A stretch of 64,000 nt of DNA from Flavobacteriaceae bacterium (GCA_030683815.1 JAUXPJ010000014.1:124001-188000); one strand, 5' to 3'; shown: positions 1 to 8,988, counted from the first letter of the stretch. The notes: generated by a model from the sequence alone, not told the origin. Numbers and translations are program-made.

Positions 1-846
1 GCCATTGATGATGCTCAAATTGATAAAGAAACGTTAGATTATATTATTGTTGCTCATAATTTTGGCGATGTAAAAAGTGCTTCCATTCAAAGTGATATAT
101 TGCCAAGTTTGGCATCAAGAGTCAAACATAAACTTCAAATTGAAAATCCAAATTGTGTTTGTTACGATATTTTATTTGGTTGCCCGGGTTGGGTTGAAGG
201 AGTCATTCAGGCGCATGCTTTTATCCAATCAAAAATGGCGAAAAAATGTTTGGTAATTGGTGCCGAAACACTTTCTAGGGTGTTAGATATGCATGATCGC
301 GATTCTATGATTTATTCTGATGGAGCCGGAGCTTGTATTGTTGAAGCAGTTGAGAGTGAAACTCCTGTCGGAATTATGAGTCATGCTACCCAAAGTCATA
401 CGATGGAAGAAGTCTATTATTTACATTTTGGGAACTCTTTTGATAAAACAGAAGATCCGAATGTCAGATATATCAAAATGAATGGAAGAAAAATTTATGA
501 ATATGCCCTTTCTAATGTTCCTTTAGCCATGAAACACGCCATGGAAAAATGTAATATTGATATACACGATGTTAAAAAAGTGTTTATTCATCAGGCAAAT
601 GAGAAAATGGATGAGGCCATCATTAAACGATTTTATCGATTGTTTAAATCGCCTACACCAGAAGATGTAATGCCAATGAGTATTCATAAATTAGGAAATA
701 GCTCAGTAGCGACAGTGCCAACTTTGTTTGATTTAGTTAGAAAAGGAAAGATTGAAAATCAAGAAATTCAGACTAATGATGTAATCATTTTAGCTTCAGT
801 TGGAGCCGGAATGAATATAAACGCAATTGTTTATAAATGTCAGTAA
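1..846 (+). CDS. 3-oxoacyl-ACP synthase III family protein (KAS III/FabH-like), 5' truncated by window edge
   Basis: The reading frame is open from base 1, so only the N-terminal part is missing; about 281 residues are visible. The KAS III catalytic triad can be read: Cys in DILFGCPGW, His in FIHQANEKMDEA and Asn in HKLGNSSVATVP. The C-terminal ASVGAGMNINAIVYK is the usual glycine-rich end of the fold. Such enzymes condense acyl-CoA with malonyl-ACP in the cytoplasm. The phrases DILFGCPGW and SHTMEEVYYLHFG differ from housekeeping FabH, so this may be a paralogue with another acyl substrate. An internal TTG at 100 is not the true start, because coding continues upstream of it. A hairpin terminator follows. 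Confidence 0.85.
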   Translation, partial: AIDDAQIDKETLDYIIVAHNFGDVKSASIQSDILPSLASRVKHKLQIENPNCVCYDILFGCPGWVEGVIQAHAFIQSKMAKKCLVIGAETLSRVLDMHDRDSMIYSDGAGACIVEAVESETPVGIMSHATQSHTMEEVYYLHFGNSFDKTEDPNVRYIKMNGRKIYEYALSNVPLAMKHAMEKCNIDIHDVKKVFIHQANEKMDEAIIKRFYRLFKSPTPEDVMPMSIHKLGNSSVATVPTLFDLVRKGKIENQEIQTNDVIILASVGAGMNINAIVYKCQ

Positions 847-905
847 AATAGAAATTATCAATTCATAATTTCATTAATAATATGTTTGATTAAACAATAT
901 TTTTT

Positions 906-934
906 AAAAGGGCAAAATCAGTTGTCCTTTTTTT
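906..934 (+). terminator. Rho-independent terminator after the KAS III-like gene
   Basis: AAAGGGCAA (907-915) pairs with TTGTCCTTT (922-930) across a six-base loop, with one G-T pair. It runs into a T tract. It lies 60 bases after the stop codon at 846. Confidence 0.6.
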
Positions 935-994
935 ATTTAATTAGTAAGACTACCTCAATATTTTCGTTAATTTAGCTTATAATTAAAGTCAACC

Positions 995-1735
995 ATGAAT
1001 TATTTAGAACATACCGGTAAGTATTTTATAATGCTTAAACAAGTGTTTAGAAAACCTCAAAAATGGTCTATTTTTAAGGGAATGCTTTTTAGAGAAATAG
1101 AAGATATAGGAATTAATTCCATCGGAATTACTGCTTTTATATCTTTTTTTGTTGGAGGAGTTGTGGTAATTCAGATGGCTTTAAACTTAGAAAACCCTTT
1201 TATTCCAAGATATTTGATTGGTTATGCAACCAGGATGTCTTTGGTTTTAGAATTTTCTCCAACCTTAATGTCCATTATTTTAGCAGGAAAAGTGGGTTCA
1301 TATATTACTTCTAGTATAGGAACAATGCGGGTTACAGAACAAATTGACGCTTTGGAAGTAATGGGTGTTAACTCATTAAATTACTTAGTGTTACCTAAAA
1401 TTATTGCATCCATCATATTTTATCCGTTAGTAGTAACTTTAGGAATATTTTTAGGAATTTATGGCGGAATGGTTGCAGGTGTTCTCACAGATTTAATCTC
1501 GATGCAAGATTATATCACAGGTTTACGAACTGATTTAGACCCATTTCACTTTACCTATTCTATGATTAAAACCGTGGTTTTTGCATTTGTTATTGCAACA
1601 ATTCCCGCTTATCACGGATATTATGTTTCCGGTGGTTCTTTAGAAGTTGGAAGAGCAAGTACAAAAGCAGTGGTTTGGACTAGTGTGGTAATCATCGTTT
1701 TAAACTATTTTCTAACACAAATGTTATTGAGCTAA
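995..1735 (+). CDS. MlaE-family ABC transporter permease
   Basis: This is a 246-residue integral membrane protein of the MlaE/YrbE family, the permease of an ABC system that moves phospholipid between membranes. Hydrophobic segments are visible from about residue 40 (GITAFISFFVGGVVV) to the C terminus. The conserved MlaE core is present: LAGKVGSYITSSIGTMRVTEQIDALEVMGVNSL. That core is given here in parts: AGKVGSYITSSIGT, then MRVTEQIDALEVMGV. The stop overlaps the ATG of the ATPase gene by one base (TAATG), so the two are almost certainly cotranscribed. No MlaD-type substrate-binding protein lies next to them, so it must be encoded elsewhere. Confidence 0.88.
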   Translation: MNYLEHTGKYFIMLKQVFRKPQKWSIFKGMLFREIEDIGINSIGITAFISFFVGGVVVIQMALNLENPFIPRYLIGYATRMSLVLEFSPTLMSIILAGKVGSYITSSIGTMRVTEQIDALEVMGVNSLNYLVLPKIIASIIFYPLVVTLGIFLGIYGGMVAGVLTDLISMQDYITGLRTDLDPFHFTYSMIKTVVFAFVIATIPAYHGYYVSGGSLEVGRASTKAVVWTSVVIIVLNYFLTQMLLS

Positions 1736-2502
1736 TGATAGAGGTAAAAAATTTATATAAAGAATTTAACGGAGTTGAAATATTGAAAGATATTTCGGCA
1801 ACTTTTGAAAATGGTAAAACAAGTTTAATTATCGGGCAAAGTGGCTCGGGAAAAACAGTATTACTTAAATGTTTATTAGGATTGTTTGAACCTGAAAAAG
1901 GTATTATATCTTTTGATGGAAGAATTTACGCTGATATTGAAATTAAGAAGATAAGAAAATTACGGGAAGAAATTGGCATGGTTTTTCAAGGAAGTGCTTT
2001 ATACGATTCATTAACGGTTGAAGAAAACGTGATGTTTCCAATTAAGATGTTTAAAAACCAAACTCCAAAAGAAATGTTATTACGCGTAAATGAAGTTTTG
2101 GAACGTGTAAATCTAGAAAATTCAAATAAAAAATATCCGGCAGAATTATCTGGCGGAATGAAAAAAAGAGTTGCAATTGCACGAGCAATAGTGATGAATC
2201 CCCGATATCTTTTTTGTGATGAACCAAATTCAGGTTTAGATCCTCAAACAGCTACTGTTATTGATAATTTAATTCATGAAATTACGGTTGAAAACGACAT
2301 TACAACTATTATTAACTCGCATGATATGAATTCTGTAATGGAAATCGGTGATAAAATTATTTTATTAAAAGATGGTTACAAAGCATGGGATGGCACTAAA
2401 AATGAAGTGTTCTATACCGATAATGAAGCAGTTACCTCATTCGTCTATTCCTCCAATTTATTTAAAAAAGTAAGGGAAGTTTATACAGGGAATATTAAAT
2501 AA
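1735..2502 (+). CDS. ABC transporter ATP-binding protein, MlaF type
   Basis: This is a 255-residue nucleotide-binding subunit, cytoplasmic and partner of the MlaE-like permease just upstream. Walker A is GQSGSGKT (residues 34-41). The Q-loop is in MVFQGSAL, the ABC signature is LSGGMKKR, Walker B is YLFCDEPNSGLD, and the switch histidine is in NSHDMNSV. Length and motifs match MlaF/Ttg2A proteins that drive retrograde or anterograde phospholipid transport. The start codon shares a base with the upstream stop. The tRNA promoter begins only about ten bases after the gene ends. Confidence 0.9.
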   Translation: MIEVKNLYKEFNGVEILKDISATFENGKTSLIIGQSGSGKTVLLKCLLGLFEPEKGIISFDGRIYADIEIKKIRKLREEIGMVFQGSALYDSLTVEENVMFPIKMFKNQTPKEMLLRVNEVLERVNLENSNKKYPAELSGGMKKRVAIARAIVMNPRYLFCDEPNSGLDPQTATVIDNLIHEITVENDITTIINSHDMNSVMEIGDKIILLKDGYKAWDGTKNEVFYTDNEAVTSFVYSSNLFKKVREVYTGNIK

Positions 2503-2510
2503 TAAATTGA

Positions 2511-2541
2511 TTTGTATAAATAAATAATACCCCTATATTTG
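2511..2541 (+). promoter_or_regulatory. Bacteroidetes-type promoter of tRNA-Lys
   Basis: TTTG at 2511-2514, a 19-base spacer and TATATTTG at 2534-2541 match the Bacteroidetes sigma-ABfr consensus (TTTG, about 19-21 bases, TAnnTTTG). The tRNA starts 15 bases later. This is the best promoter in the window. Confidence 0.75.
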
Positions 2542-2555
2542 CACCCTCAAAAAGA

Positions 2556-2628
2556 GACCGGTTAGCTCAGTAGGTAGAGCACAACACTTTTAATGTTGGG
2601 GTCCTGGGTTCGAGCCCCAGACCGGTCA
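2556..2628 (+). tRNA. tRNA-Lys, anticodon TTT
   Basis: A complete cloverleaf of 73 bases folds by eye. The acceptor stem is GACCGGT (2556-2562) with ACCGGTC (2621-2627). The D arm is GCTC/GAGC. The anticodon stem is CAACA/TGTTG with loop CTTTTAA, giving anticodon TTT at 2589-2591 for lysine. The T arm is CTGGG-TTCGAGC-CCCAG. The discriminator is A2628. CCA is not encoded and must be added after transcription. Confidence 0.97.
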
Positions 2629-2636
2629 CAAAAAAA

Positions 2637-2661
2637 CTCCGATTTTTCGGAGCTTTTTTTT
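2637..2661 (+). terminator. Terminator of tRNA-Lys
   Basis: CTCCGA (2637-2642), loop TTTT, TCGGAG (2647-2652), then a run of eight T. It lies eight bases after the tRNA. The manC-like gene converges from the other strand. Confidence 0.85.
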
Positions 2662-2672
2662 ATTCTTTAATT

Positions 2673-3749
2673 TTAAGAGTAATCAATCCCGAAATTATTT
2701 TTTACATCTATCGCAATTTGTTTGATATCTTGTTCTTGTTGTTTCGGGCAAATTAATATAACATCTTCGTTTTCAATGACAATGTAGTCATTTAATCCCT
2801 GAATCACCACTTTTTTATGGGAAGTAGTTTTTACCATATTATCAGATGCATTTCTAAAAATAGCCTCACCACCGATTAAGGCATTTTTTTGCGAATCTTT
2901 TTCTAATTTATCGTACAAAGAACCCCAAGTGCCTAAATCACTCCAACCAAAATCTACAGGCAAAACGTAGGCATTATAAGCTTTTTCCATGATGCCGTAG
3001 TCAATTGATATGTTTTCAGCTTTTTCATAATTTTCATTAATGAAGGATGCTTCTTTTTCGGTATTCCAAAAACATTTGCCCTTTTCAAATAATGCATTCA
3101 TTACCGGTAAATGTTTTTCAAAAGAAGACAAGATATTTTTTACGTTCCAAATAAAAATGCCGGCATTCCATAAATAGTTGCCGCTTTCAACAAATTTAAC
3201 AGCATTTTCTAAGTTTGGTTTTTCGGTAAATTGTTTAATTTTTTTTATGGGAGTTTCAGAATTTTCAAAGTTGATATATCCATATCCTGTGTTTGGTGAT
3301 GATGGCTTAATGCCTAAAGTCATTAAAATATCTTGTTTTTCACAAACATCAAAAGCTTTTTTTATATTTTGGATAAACTCATTTTCATCATCAATCCAAT
3401 GATCAGAAGGAGCAACAATCACCAGTGCATCCGAATTTAGATTATATATTTTTGATGATGCGTATAAAATACACGGGGCGGTATTTCTCATTACGGACTC
3501 TAACAAAATTTGATTTTTAGCGATAAGCGGGAGTTGTTCTAAAACAAGATTTTCATATTGTGCGTTGGTTGCAATCAAAATATTGGATGAAGGAATTAAT
3601 TTTTCTAATCGCTTAAAAGTTTTTTGAAGTAAAGATTCGCCGGTTCCTAACATATCGTGAAATTGCTTCGGAAACTTTTGCGTACTAACCGGCCAAAATC
3701 GACTGCCAACACCGCCGGCCATTATTAAAGCATAATAATTTTTGTTCAT
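2673..3749 (-). CDS. manC: Mannose-1-phosphate guanylyltransferase
   Basis: This 358-residue cytoplasmic enzyme makes GDP-mannose from mannose-1-phosphate and GTP for surface glycans. The N-terminal nucleotidyltransferase signature is AGGVGSRFWPVSTQKFPKQF, starting near residue 11. The motifs VAPSDHW and TEKPNLENA, the GNYLWNAGIFIW segment and VDFGWSDLGTWGSLY are all standard for the family. The protein lacks the C-terminal cupin (isomerase) domain of bifunctional ManC/AlgA, as its length shows. The gene converges with the tRNA and lies 15 bases downstream of the SprT-like gene, so it may be transcribed with it. Confidence 0.92.
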   Translation of the reverse strand: MNKNYYALIMAGGVGSRFWPVSTQKFPKQFHDMLGTGESLLQKTFKRLEKLIPSSNILIATNAQYENLVLEQLPLIAKNQILLESVMRNTAPCILYASSKIYNLNSDALVIVAPSDHWIDDENEFIQNIKKAFDVCEKQDILMTLGIKPSSPNTGYGYINFENSETPIKKIKQFTEKPNLENAVKFVESGNYLWNAGIFIWNVKNILSSFEKHLPVMNALFEKGKCFWNTEKEASFINENYEKAENISIDYGIMEKAYNAYVLPVDFGWSDLGTWGSLYDKLEKDSQKNALIGGEAIFRNASDNMVKTTSHKKVVIQGLNDYIVIENEDVILICPKQQEQDIKQIAIDVKNNFGIDYS

Positions 3750-3764
3750 AGTAATTTTAATTTT

Positions 3765-4361
3765 TCAGATGCTTTTAACAACTTCAACCTCCACATTCGG
3801 ATTGAATAAATAGTTTCTTTTAGATTTTAATTCAACACATTCAATTCGGACTCTTCTTTTACGTCCTTTTTTAAAAATATTTTCTTTAAAGTAAAATAAA
3901 CTTCCAAGAGGTAATTCAAATATATAATTCTTTCCATTCTTTTCGTTGAACTGCTTTAGAGCTAATGACAGTTTTACATCGCTGTCAGTACTTGCTTTTG
4001 GATTTTTGATATAGGAAGCTACTAAAGGTAACAATTCATTAGGAAACACTTCCGGATTGATAAAAGGCAACATCAAATGTTGAAAAGACCTTTTCCATTC
4101 TTTGCCATGAGGTTGTGCTTTTGGATGATCAGTAAAGGTGATAAAATGAGCCATTTCATGTAACAAAGTAATCAAAAATTGATACTTATTTAAATTATTG
4201 TTTAAAGAAATCTGATAACTGCCATTAGGCAATCTTCTAAAATCACCATGTTTTGTAATTCGTTGATTAACAATTTTTAATTTAAATAAATGTTGATTAA
4301 GTAACTCATTTATTTGATTAAAAGCAGGTTCTGGTAAAAAATTTCCAAGGAGGTTTTTCAT
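3765..4361 (-). CDS. SprT-like zinc metallopeptidase domain protein
   Basis: A 198-residue protein with the metal-binding motif HEMAH in TLLHEMAHFITFTDH (near residue 89), characteristic of SprT/Spartan-type zinc proteases. The DHPKAQPHGKEWKRSFQ segment supplies the third-ligand region found in this family. No C-terminal zinc ribbon is visible, and no signal peptide is present, so it should be cytoplasmic. The substrate is unknown; Spartan relatives cut DNA-protein crosslinks, but that role is only inferred. It lies ten bases from the upstream SDR gene on the same strand, so the two are probably cotranscribed. Confidence 0.82.
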   Translation of the reverse strand: MKNLLGNFLPEPAFNQINELLNQHLFKLKIVNQRITKHGDFRRLPNGSYQISLNNNLNKYQFLITLLHEMAHFITFTDHPKAQPHGKEWKRSFQHLMLPFINPEVFPNELLPLVASYIKNPKASTDSDVKLSLALKQFNEKNGKNYIFELPLGSLFYFKENIFKKGRKRRVRIECVELKSKRNYLFNPNVEVEVVKSI

Positions 4362-4370
4362 GCTGTAAAG

Positions 4371-5051
4371 TTAAGGAGTTGTACTCGATACTTGTAAAAC
4401 TTTGCCATTAAAATGTTTGTTTCCTTTTAATGAAAACTCTCCAATATAATGTGCCATTTCTTCGGCATTTACCGGAGCTTTATACAATGGAAATGCTTCT
4501 TTAAGCATTTCGGTCTGAACAGCTCCAAGTGCTAAAACATTAAATGAAATTCCAGAATTTTTATATTCTTCAGCTAATAATTCAGTTAAGGTTATTAAAG
4601 CTCCTTTTGAAGAAGTATAGGCAGCTAAACCGGCAAATTTTAAACTTCCTTGAACAGCTCCCATGCTACTGATGGTAACAACATGGCTTCCTTTATTTAA
4701 AAAAGGAATTAAGATGCGGGTTAACTCGGCAACCGCTAAAACGTTGACTTTATATACATTTAAAAAATCTTCAGCAGTTGTTTTAAAAAAAGGTTTATTG
4801 AGTAATTTCCCGGCGTTATGAATAACAATATCTACATGATTCCATGTTTTGTTAACATATGATTTTAAAGCTTTTAGGTCTTTATCGTTGGTAATGTCGG
4901 CTTTAAATGGCGTAACATTAGTCATTTTTAATTGAGTAATTGTTTCAACATTTCGCGCAATGGCAATTATTTGAAATTGAGGATTTGAGAAGTATTTAAC
5001 CAACTCTAAACCAATACCTCTGCTACAACCGCTTATAATAATATTCTTCAT
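4371..5051 (-). CDS. Short-chain dehydrogenase/reductase (classical SDR)
   Basis: A 226-residue NAD(P)-dependent oxidoreductase of unknown substrate. The dinucleotide-binding motif is SGCSRGIGLEL (residues 7-17), followed by HNAG at 78-81, catalytic Ser in TISSMG near 128, and Tyr145-x3-Lys149 in YTSSK. It is a complete classical SDR domain with no extra domain. It heads the run with the SprT-like gene. It is unlike the second SDR at 8175 in detail, so the two are not a recent duplication. Confidence 0.88.
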   Translation of the reverse strand: MKNIIISGCSRGIGLELVKYFSNPQFQIIAIARNVETITQLKMTNVTPFKADITNDKDLKALKSYVNKTWNHVDIVIHNAGKLLNKPFFKTTAEDFLNVYKVNVLAVAELTRILIPFLNKGSHVVTISSMGAVQGSLKFAGLAAYTSSKGALITLTELLAEEYKNSGISFNVLALGAVQTEMLKEAFPLYKAPVNAEEMAHYIGEFSLKGNKHFNGKVLQVSSTTP

Positions 5052-5122
5052 AAATGAAAGTTTAAAATTTATATTTTGAAGTTGGTTAAAAATAAGAAAT
5101 AAACAACAGAAAACAGCTTATT

Positions 5123-6640
5123 TTACTGGAAATTTATATGTTGATAAGCGCCTAAATCTGGAGATCCGGTTCTGTCTTTTCCCAAAATATCTTGTGGGAT
5201 TTGAATTGCTTTAGAAATGGCTCCTTTTTGGATTCCTGATGATAATTTTCCTATCATTAATTGATTTAATTGTGGGTTTTTAAAATCTGGAGGTTGATTA
5301 AAAATGATATTTTGATAATAGTTTATATTAGTAAATTGATACTGTAGTTTTGAGCTATACGAATTATTATAATCATCAAATTGGATTAAATTATTTTGAA
5401 AGTTGAAATTAAAATCGGCACCATCAACCTTGTCTAAAATTAATTCAATTCTGTTATTTCCATAAATAATGGAATTTGAAAAGTTAGCTTCCTTCAAATT
5501 TTTAGGAACCATAATTTGTTTATTTCCTTCAAAATAAGTGTAAAAATTATTGATTAAAACGGCAGGAAATTGTCGTAAACTGATATTCCAATAATTTACA
5601 AAAGTACAGTGTATAAAGTTATAAGTGCCTCCCATTGTGCACGCTAAAGATGAAAAACCAGCTTTATTGATAACTAAATTAGAGCCTTCAATATTAGATT
5701 CTCTTGCTAAAATTCCGTAGTTGGAATGATTGTAAATCTCCGTATTTTGAATTTTTAAAGTAGGAGTAGAGTTGCTCCCAATTGAATCGATTAGAATTCC
5801 GATAGTTCCATTTTTAATCAAAGTATGATTAATTTCATGATTTTTACTTCCTGCACGTAACCAAATTGCACCCCATTGACCAGCGATGTTTTCAAAATAA
5901 GGTTCTAGTCTATCACCCTCAATTTTTACTTTATTTTGAAGCGTTCCATTTATTTTTAATGTAGCGTTTTTATCGACAATCAAACCTGAATTGTTGTGAA
6001 AGTGGATTTTAGTTCCTGCTTCTACAGTAAGTGTTTTATTTTCCGGAACGGCACAATATCCGAAAATAACATAAGGTTTTGTGTTGGTCCAAGTGGTATT
6101 ATCAGCCAAATAAAAGCCGTTTATTTTGATGTCTTTACCATTTAAATCTTGACCTAAAGTAATAGTTTCAATAATTCCTTGAGCGTTTTTTGACGGAAAT
6201 AAAAAATGAGCATCTTGAACAAGTGTTATCAATTTTACGTTTTTTGAAAAGGAATTTCCTTTAAAAACAATGGAATCAGAATAAATAGGATTTGTAACTC
6301 TATTGTAGTCAATAGTAGTTTCAATAAAAATATAGATACTGTCTTTGGAAAGAATTTCTATATTTTGAAAAACTTTTCCTGGTTTTCCATCAATATTTAA
6401 TCGATAAAAAGAATTTTCTCCACGCCCCAACCCAACTGAAGGAATGAGAACATTTTGGTTACTTTTGTTATAAACTTTTAACCGATAAGTACTTGAGCTT
6501 TTTCCGGTAAAAACAGTATCGAGAAAAACAGTATCCTTAGAAAATGATAGATTTCCTTCGCTTTCTATTAAATCAAAATCCTTTCGGCAAGCGCCGAAAA
6601 AAATCGATAGAAGAAAAAGTAAAAGAAGTGTATTTTTCAA
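5123..6640 (-). CDS. Lipoprotein with predicted right-handed beta-helix repeats
   Basis: About 505 residues. A hydrophobic leader ends in the lipobox FFGAC, followed by RKDFD, so it should be a membrane lipoprotein. The middle section has repeated short Asn/Gly-rich beta-strand units (INGTLQNKVKIEG, LIKNGTIGILIDS, EIYNHSNYGILARES) like those of parallel beta-helix proteins, usually glycan-binding or surface structural. The C-terminal GSPDLGAYQH is a common end of such proteins. No ATG exists before the leader. TTG at 6640 gives a normal lipoprotein signal; TTG at 6667 would add nine residues. The function is not recognised. Confidence 0.7.
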   Translation of the reverse strand: MKNTLLLLFLLSIFFGACRKDFDLIESEGNLSFSKDTVFLDTVFTGKSSSTYRLKVYNKSNQNVLIPSVGLGRGENSFYRLNIDGKPGKVFQNIEILSKDSIYIFIETTIDYNRVTNPIYSDSIVFKGNSFSKNVKLITLVQDAHFLFPSKNAQGIIETITLGQDLNGKDIKINGFYLADNTTWTNTKPYVIFGYCAVPENKTLTVEAGTKIHFHNNSGLIVDKNATLKINGTLQNKVKIEGDRLEPYFENIAGQWGAIWLRAGSKNHEINHTLIKNGTIGILIDSIGSNSTPTLKIQNTEIYNHSNYGILARESNIEGSNLVINKAGFSSLACTMGGTYNFIHCTFVNYWNISLRQFPAVLINNFYTYFEGNKQIMVPKNLKEANFSNSIIYGNNRIELILDKVDGADFNFNFQNNLIQFDDYNNSYSSKLQYQFTNINYYQNIIFNQPPDFKNPQLNQLMIGKLSSGIQKGAISKAIQIPQDILGKDRTGSPDLGAYQHINFQ

Positions 6641-6702
6641 ATGTGAATATTTTATAAAAAGGTACAAAAATCTAAAACGAATAAACTATAAAAATAGTGT
6701 AA

Positions 6703-7737
6703 TTAGGGTTTCTTTTTTAGTTTAATCTCAAATAATTTACTCCAATTTTTACCCGTAACAAATAATCGATCAGTTTTTTTGTCATAAGCAATTCCGTTTA
6801 AGACATCTAAATCTGCGTGCTGTTCAACTAAATTTTTAAGCCCGTTTAAATTGGCGACACCTTCTACTTTTCCATTTTTTGGATCTACAATTAAAATAGA
6901 ATTCTGCTGATAGATATTAGCATAAATTTTTCCGTTAATATATTCTAATTCATTGAGCTGCTCTACTTTTCTTTTATTGGTGTATGCCTCAATAAAATAT
7001 TCTTCTTTTTGATTTTCCGGATTTAAGAACCAAATTCGTTCCGTTCCATCCGTTTTAATTAAATGATTTTCATCGTGCGTAAGCCCCCATCCTTCAACGC
7101 TTTTTTGATATGGAAAGTTTTTTTCAAGCGTAAAATTTTCAAGATCATAGATAAATCCAACGCCTTCCTTCCAAGTTAATTGATATATTTTTTGATTGAA
7201 AATGGTCAATCCTTCTCCAAAATATTTCTGGTCTAAATTTATTCTTTGAAGCACTTCTCCGGTTTCTAATTTCACTTTTCTCAGCGAAGATTTTCCGTAC
7301 TGACCAGAACTTTCATACAAAAATCCGTTGTAAAATTCTAATCCTTGGGTATATGAATTTTTATCATGAGGATAGGTATTGATAATTTCATACTCATAAA
7401 TTTCGGGCTCAGTATCGGCTAAAAAATAAATTTCTTTTGTGATTTCTTTTGATTTTCCTTCATAAAAAACGATGGCTTTTAAAGCGTGTTTTCCCAATCG
7501 ATAATTTTTGATATCAATAGTTGAAGTTAAATTTTGACTCGTTGAAATTTTTTCTTGATTGATATAAAACTGAAGAGAATCAATTGTTTTGTTATTTTTT
7601 TCTTCAACTTTTAAGGTCAATTCTTGGTTGATTTGAATTTTTTTGGGCGATTTTAAATCGAGTTTATAATCACTCTCGCAACCAATCAAAAGAAATAGAA
7701 GCATCAGAATTAATAAAGAGGTTTTTAAAGCATACAT
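6703..7737 (-). CDS. Glutaminyl-peptide cyclotransferase (glutamine cyclotransferase family) lipoprotein
   Basis: A 344-residue protein with a signal peptide ending LLIGC, so probably lipid-anchored outside the cytoplasm. Residues about 25-110 look like a beta-sandwich extension. From about 120 the plant-type glutamine cyclotransferase propeller is recognisable: YPHDKNSYTQGLEFYNGFLY, GEGLTIFNQKIYQLTWKEG, EGWGLTHDENHLIKTDGT and LNGIAYDKKTDRLFVTGKNW. This family converts N-terminal Gln of peptides to pyroglutamate, which protects exported proteins. It lies 62 bases from the beta-helix lipoprotein on the same strand. Confidence 0.85.
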   Translation of the reverse strand: MYALKTSLLILMLLFLLIGCESDYKLDLKSPKKIQINQELTLKVEEKNNKTIDSLQFYINQEKISTSQNLTSTIDIKNYRLGKHALKAIVFYEGKSKEITKEIYFLADTEPEIYEYEIINTYPHDKNSYTQGLEFYNGFLYESSGQYGKSSLRKVKLETGEVLQRINLDQKYFGEGLTIFNQKIYQLTWKEGVGFIYDLENFTLEKNFPYQKSVEGWGLTHDENHLIKTDGTERIWFLNPENQKEEYFIEAYTNKRKVEQLNELEYINGKIYANIYQQNSILIVDPKNGKVEGVANLNGLKNLVEQHADLDVLNGIAYDKKTDRLFVTGKNWSKLFEIKLKKKP

Positions 7738-7783
7738 TTTTATCAGATTTTTAATCCATATTTAATACAAATAAAATGTTTTA

Positions 7784-7817
7784 TTTGTTTGTATTTTCAA
7801 AAATATGGTTAAATTTG
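7784..7817 (+). promoter_or_regulatory. Promoter of rpmE2
   Basis: TAAATTTG at 7810-7817 matches the Bacteroidetes -7 element. TTTG copies at 7784-7787 and 7788-7791 lie 22 and 18 bases upstream. The L31 start codon is 36 bases downstream. Confidence 0.65.
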
Positions 7818-7853
7818 CAGTCTTAAAAATAAAATTTATTAAAGCGAGTTATA

Positions 7854-8105
7854 ATGAAAAAAGGAATTCACCCAGATAATTACAGAATGGTAGCATTTAA
7901 AGATATGTCAAACGAAGATGTGTTTTTAACTCGTTCAACGGCTAACTCAAGAGAAACCATTGATGTTGATGGAGTTGAGTATCCGGTAATAAAATTAGAG
8001 ATTTCTAGAACTTCACATCCATACTACACGGGTAAAACGAAGATGATTGATACTGCAGGACGTATAGATAAGTTTAAATCTAAATATGCAAAATTTCAAA
8101 AATAA
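7854..8105 (+). CDS. rpmE2: Type B 50S ribosomal protein L31
   Basis: An 83-residue ribosomal protein of the large subunit. MKKGIHPDNYRMVAFKDMSN, the STANSRETI segment and SRTSHPYYTGKTKMIDTAGRI are typical of L31 type B. The zinc-binding cysteines of type A L31 are absent, so this is the zinc-independent form. It is a single-gene unit with its own promoter and a strong terminator. Confidence 0.96.
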   Translation: MKKGIHPDNYRMVAFKDMSNEDVFLTRSTANSRETIDVDGVEYPVIKLEISRTSHPYYTGKTKMIDTAGRIDKFKSKYAKFQK

Positions 8106-8126
8106 AACAATCTGATACAATAATTG

Positions 8127-8154
8127 AAAGCTCCGAATTTCCGGAGCTTTTTTT
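8127..8154 (+). terminator. Terminator of rpmE2, probably bidirectional
   Basis: AAAGCTCCG (8127-8135) and CGGAGCTTT (8142-8150) form a 9-bp stem with loop AATTTC, followed by T's. The convergent SDR gene ends at 8175. A run of A precedes the stem, so it may work both ways. Confidence 0.85.
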
Positions 8155-8174
8155 ATAAATTAATTTTAAAGTAT

Positions 8175-8933
8175 TTATTCTCTGTGGAAGTAGTAGTTAT
8201 TAGCTTGTGCGACTGAAGTAACTACTAAATCATTAATACAAAGATGGCTTGAAAGGGTAGTGGTATAATAAATAATTTCAGCAATATCGTTTGCACTCAT
8301 CGGTTGAAAGCCATTGTAAACCGCTTTCGCTTTTTCTTTATCACCATGAAAACGAACTTCAGAAAATTCTGTTTCGGCACCACCAGGGGCAATTTGTGTA
8401 ACTTTAATTCCGTATTCCAATAAATCGATACGCATTGCTTTAGAAAGGGCATCTACTGCATATTTTGAAGCACAATACACATTTCCTTTTTGATAAACTT
8501 CTTTTCCGGCGGTAGAACCAATATTGATAATATGACCTTTTTGCCGAGCAATCATTAATGGAATTACTTCTTTTGAAACGTATAATAAGCCCTTTACATT
8601 GGTGTCTAGCATTCGATCCCAATCATCAATGTTTCCATCTTGAATCTTATCTAAACCACTAGCTAAACCGGCATTGTTAATGAGTACATCTATTTTTTTC
8701 CAATTTTCCGGCAGATTAAAAAAAGCATTTTTAACCGCTAATTGATTGCGAACATCCAGTTCAATTGGCAAGACTTTGACGTTATATTTTTTAGAGAGTT
8801 CTTCTGCTAAAAAGTTGATTCGATCAATTCTTCTGGCTGAAATGATTAAATCATGACCATTTTTAGCAAAAAGTTCGGCAGTTGCTTTTCCAAATCCGGA
8901 ACTCGCGCCAGTGATACAAATTATTTTTTTCAT
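8175..8933 (-). CDS. SDR family NAD(P)-dependent oxidoreductase, YdfG-like
   Basis: A 252-residue classical SDR. The cofactor motif is TGASSGFGKATA (8-19), NNAG at 86-89, catalytic Ser near 140, and Tyr153-x3-Lys157 in YCASK. The ending AEIIYYTTTLSSHLCINDLVVTS and the ISARR motif at 31-35 resemble the YdfG group, which reduces 3-hydroxy acids such as serine or malonic semialdehyde. The substrate is inferred only. It lies downstream of gcvP but is separated from it by a terminator-like hairpin, so it is probably transcribed alone. Confidence 0.87.
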   Translation of the reverse strand: MKKIICITGASSGFGKATAELFAKNGHDLIISARRIDRINFLAEELSKKYNVKVLPIELDVRNQLAVKNAFFNLPENWKKIDVLINNAGLASGLDKIQDGNIDDWDRMLDTNVKGLLYVSKEVIPLMIARQKGHIINIGSTAGKEVYQKGNVYCASKYAVDALSKAMRIDLLEYGIKVTQIAPGGAETEFSEVRFHGDKEKAKAVYNGFQPMSANDIAEIIYYTTTLSSHLCINDLVVTSVAQANNYYFHRE

Positions 8934-8960
8934 TTTTGTTTTATTGATTTTTCGAAATTA

Positions 8961-8988
8961 AAAAAATCCCGAGTAAACTCAGGATTTT
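8961..8988 (-). terminator. Terminator of gcvP
   Basis: On the minus strand an AAAATCC/GGATTTT stem is extended by GAGT/ACTC with one mismatch, and ends in a T run (the A run at 8959-8966 on the plus strand). It sits between the gcvP stop and the SDR start. Confidence 0.6.

Noticed and set aside
100-846. TTG at 100 as start of the first gene
   Set aside because: The frame continues upstream to base 1 and the family needs the missing N terminus.
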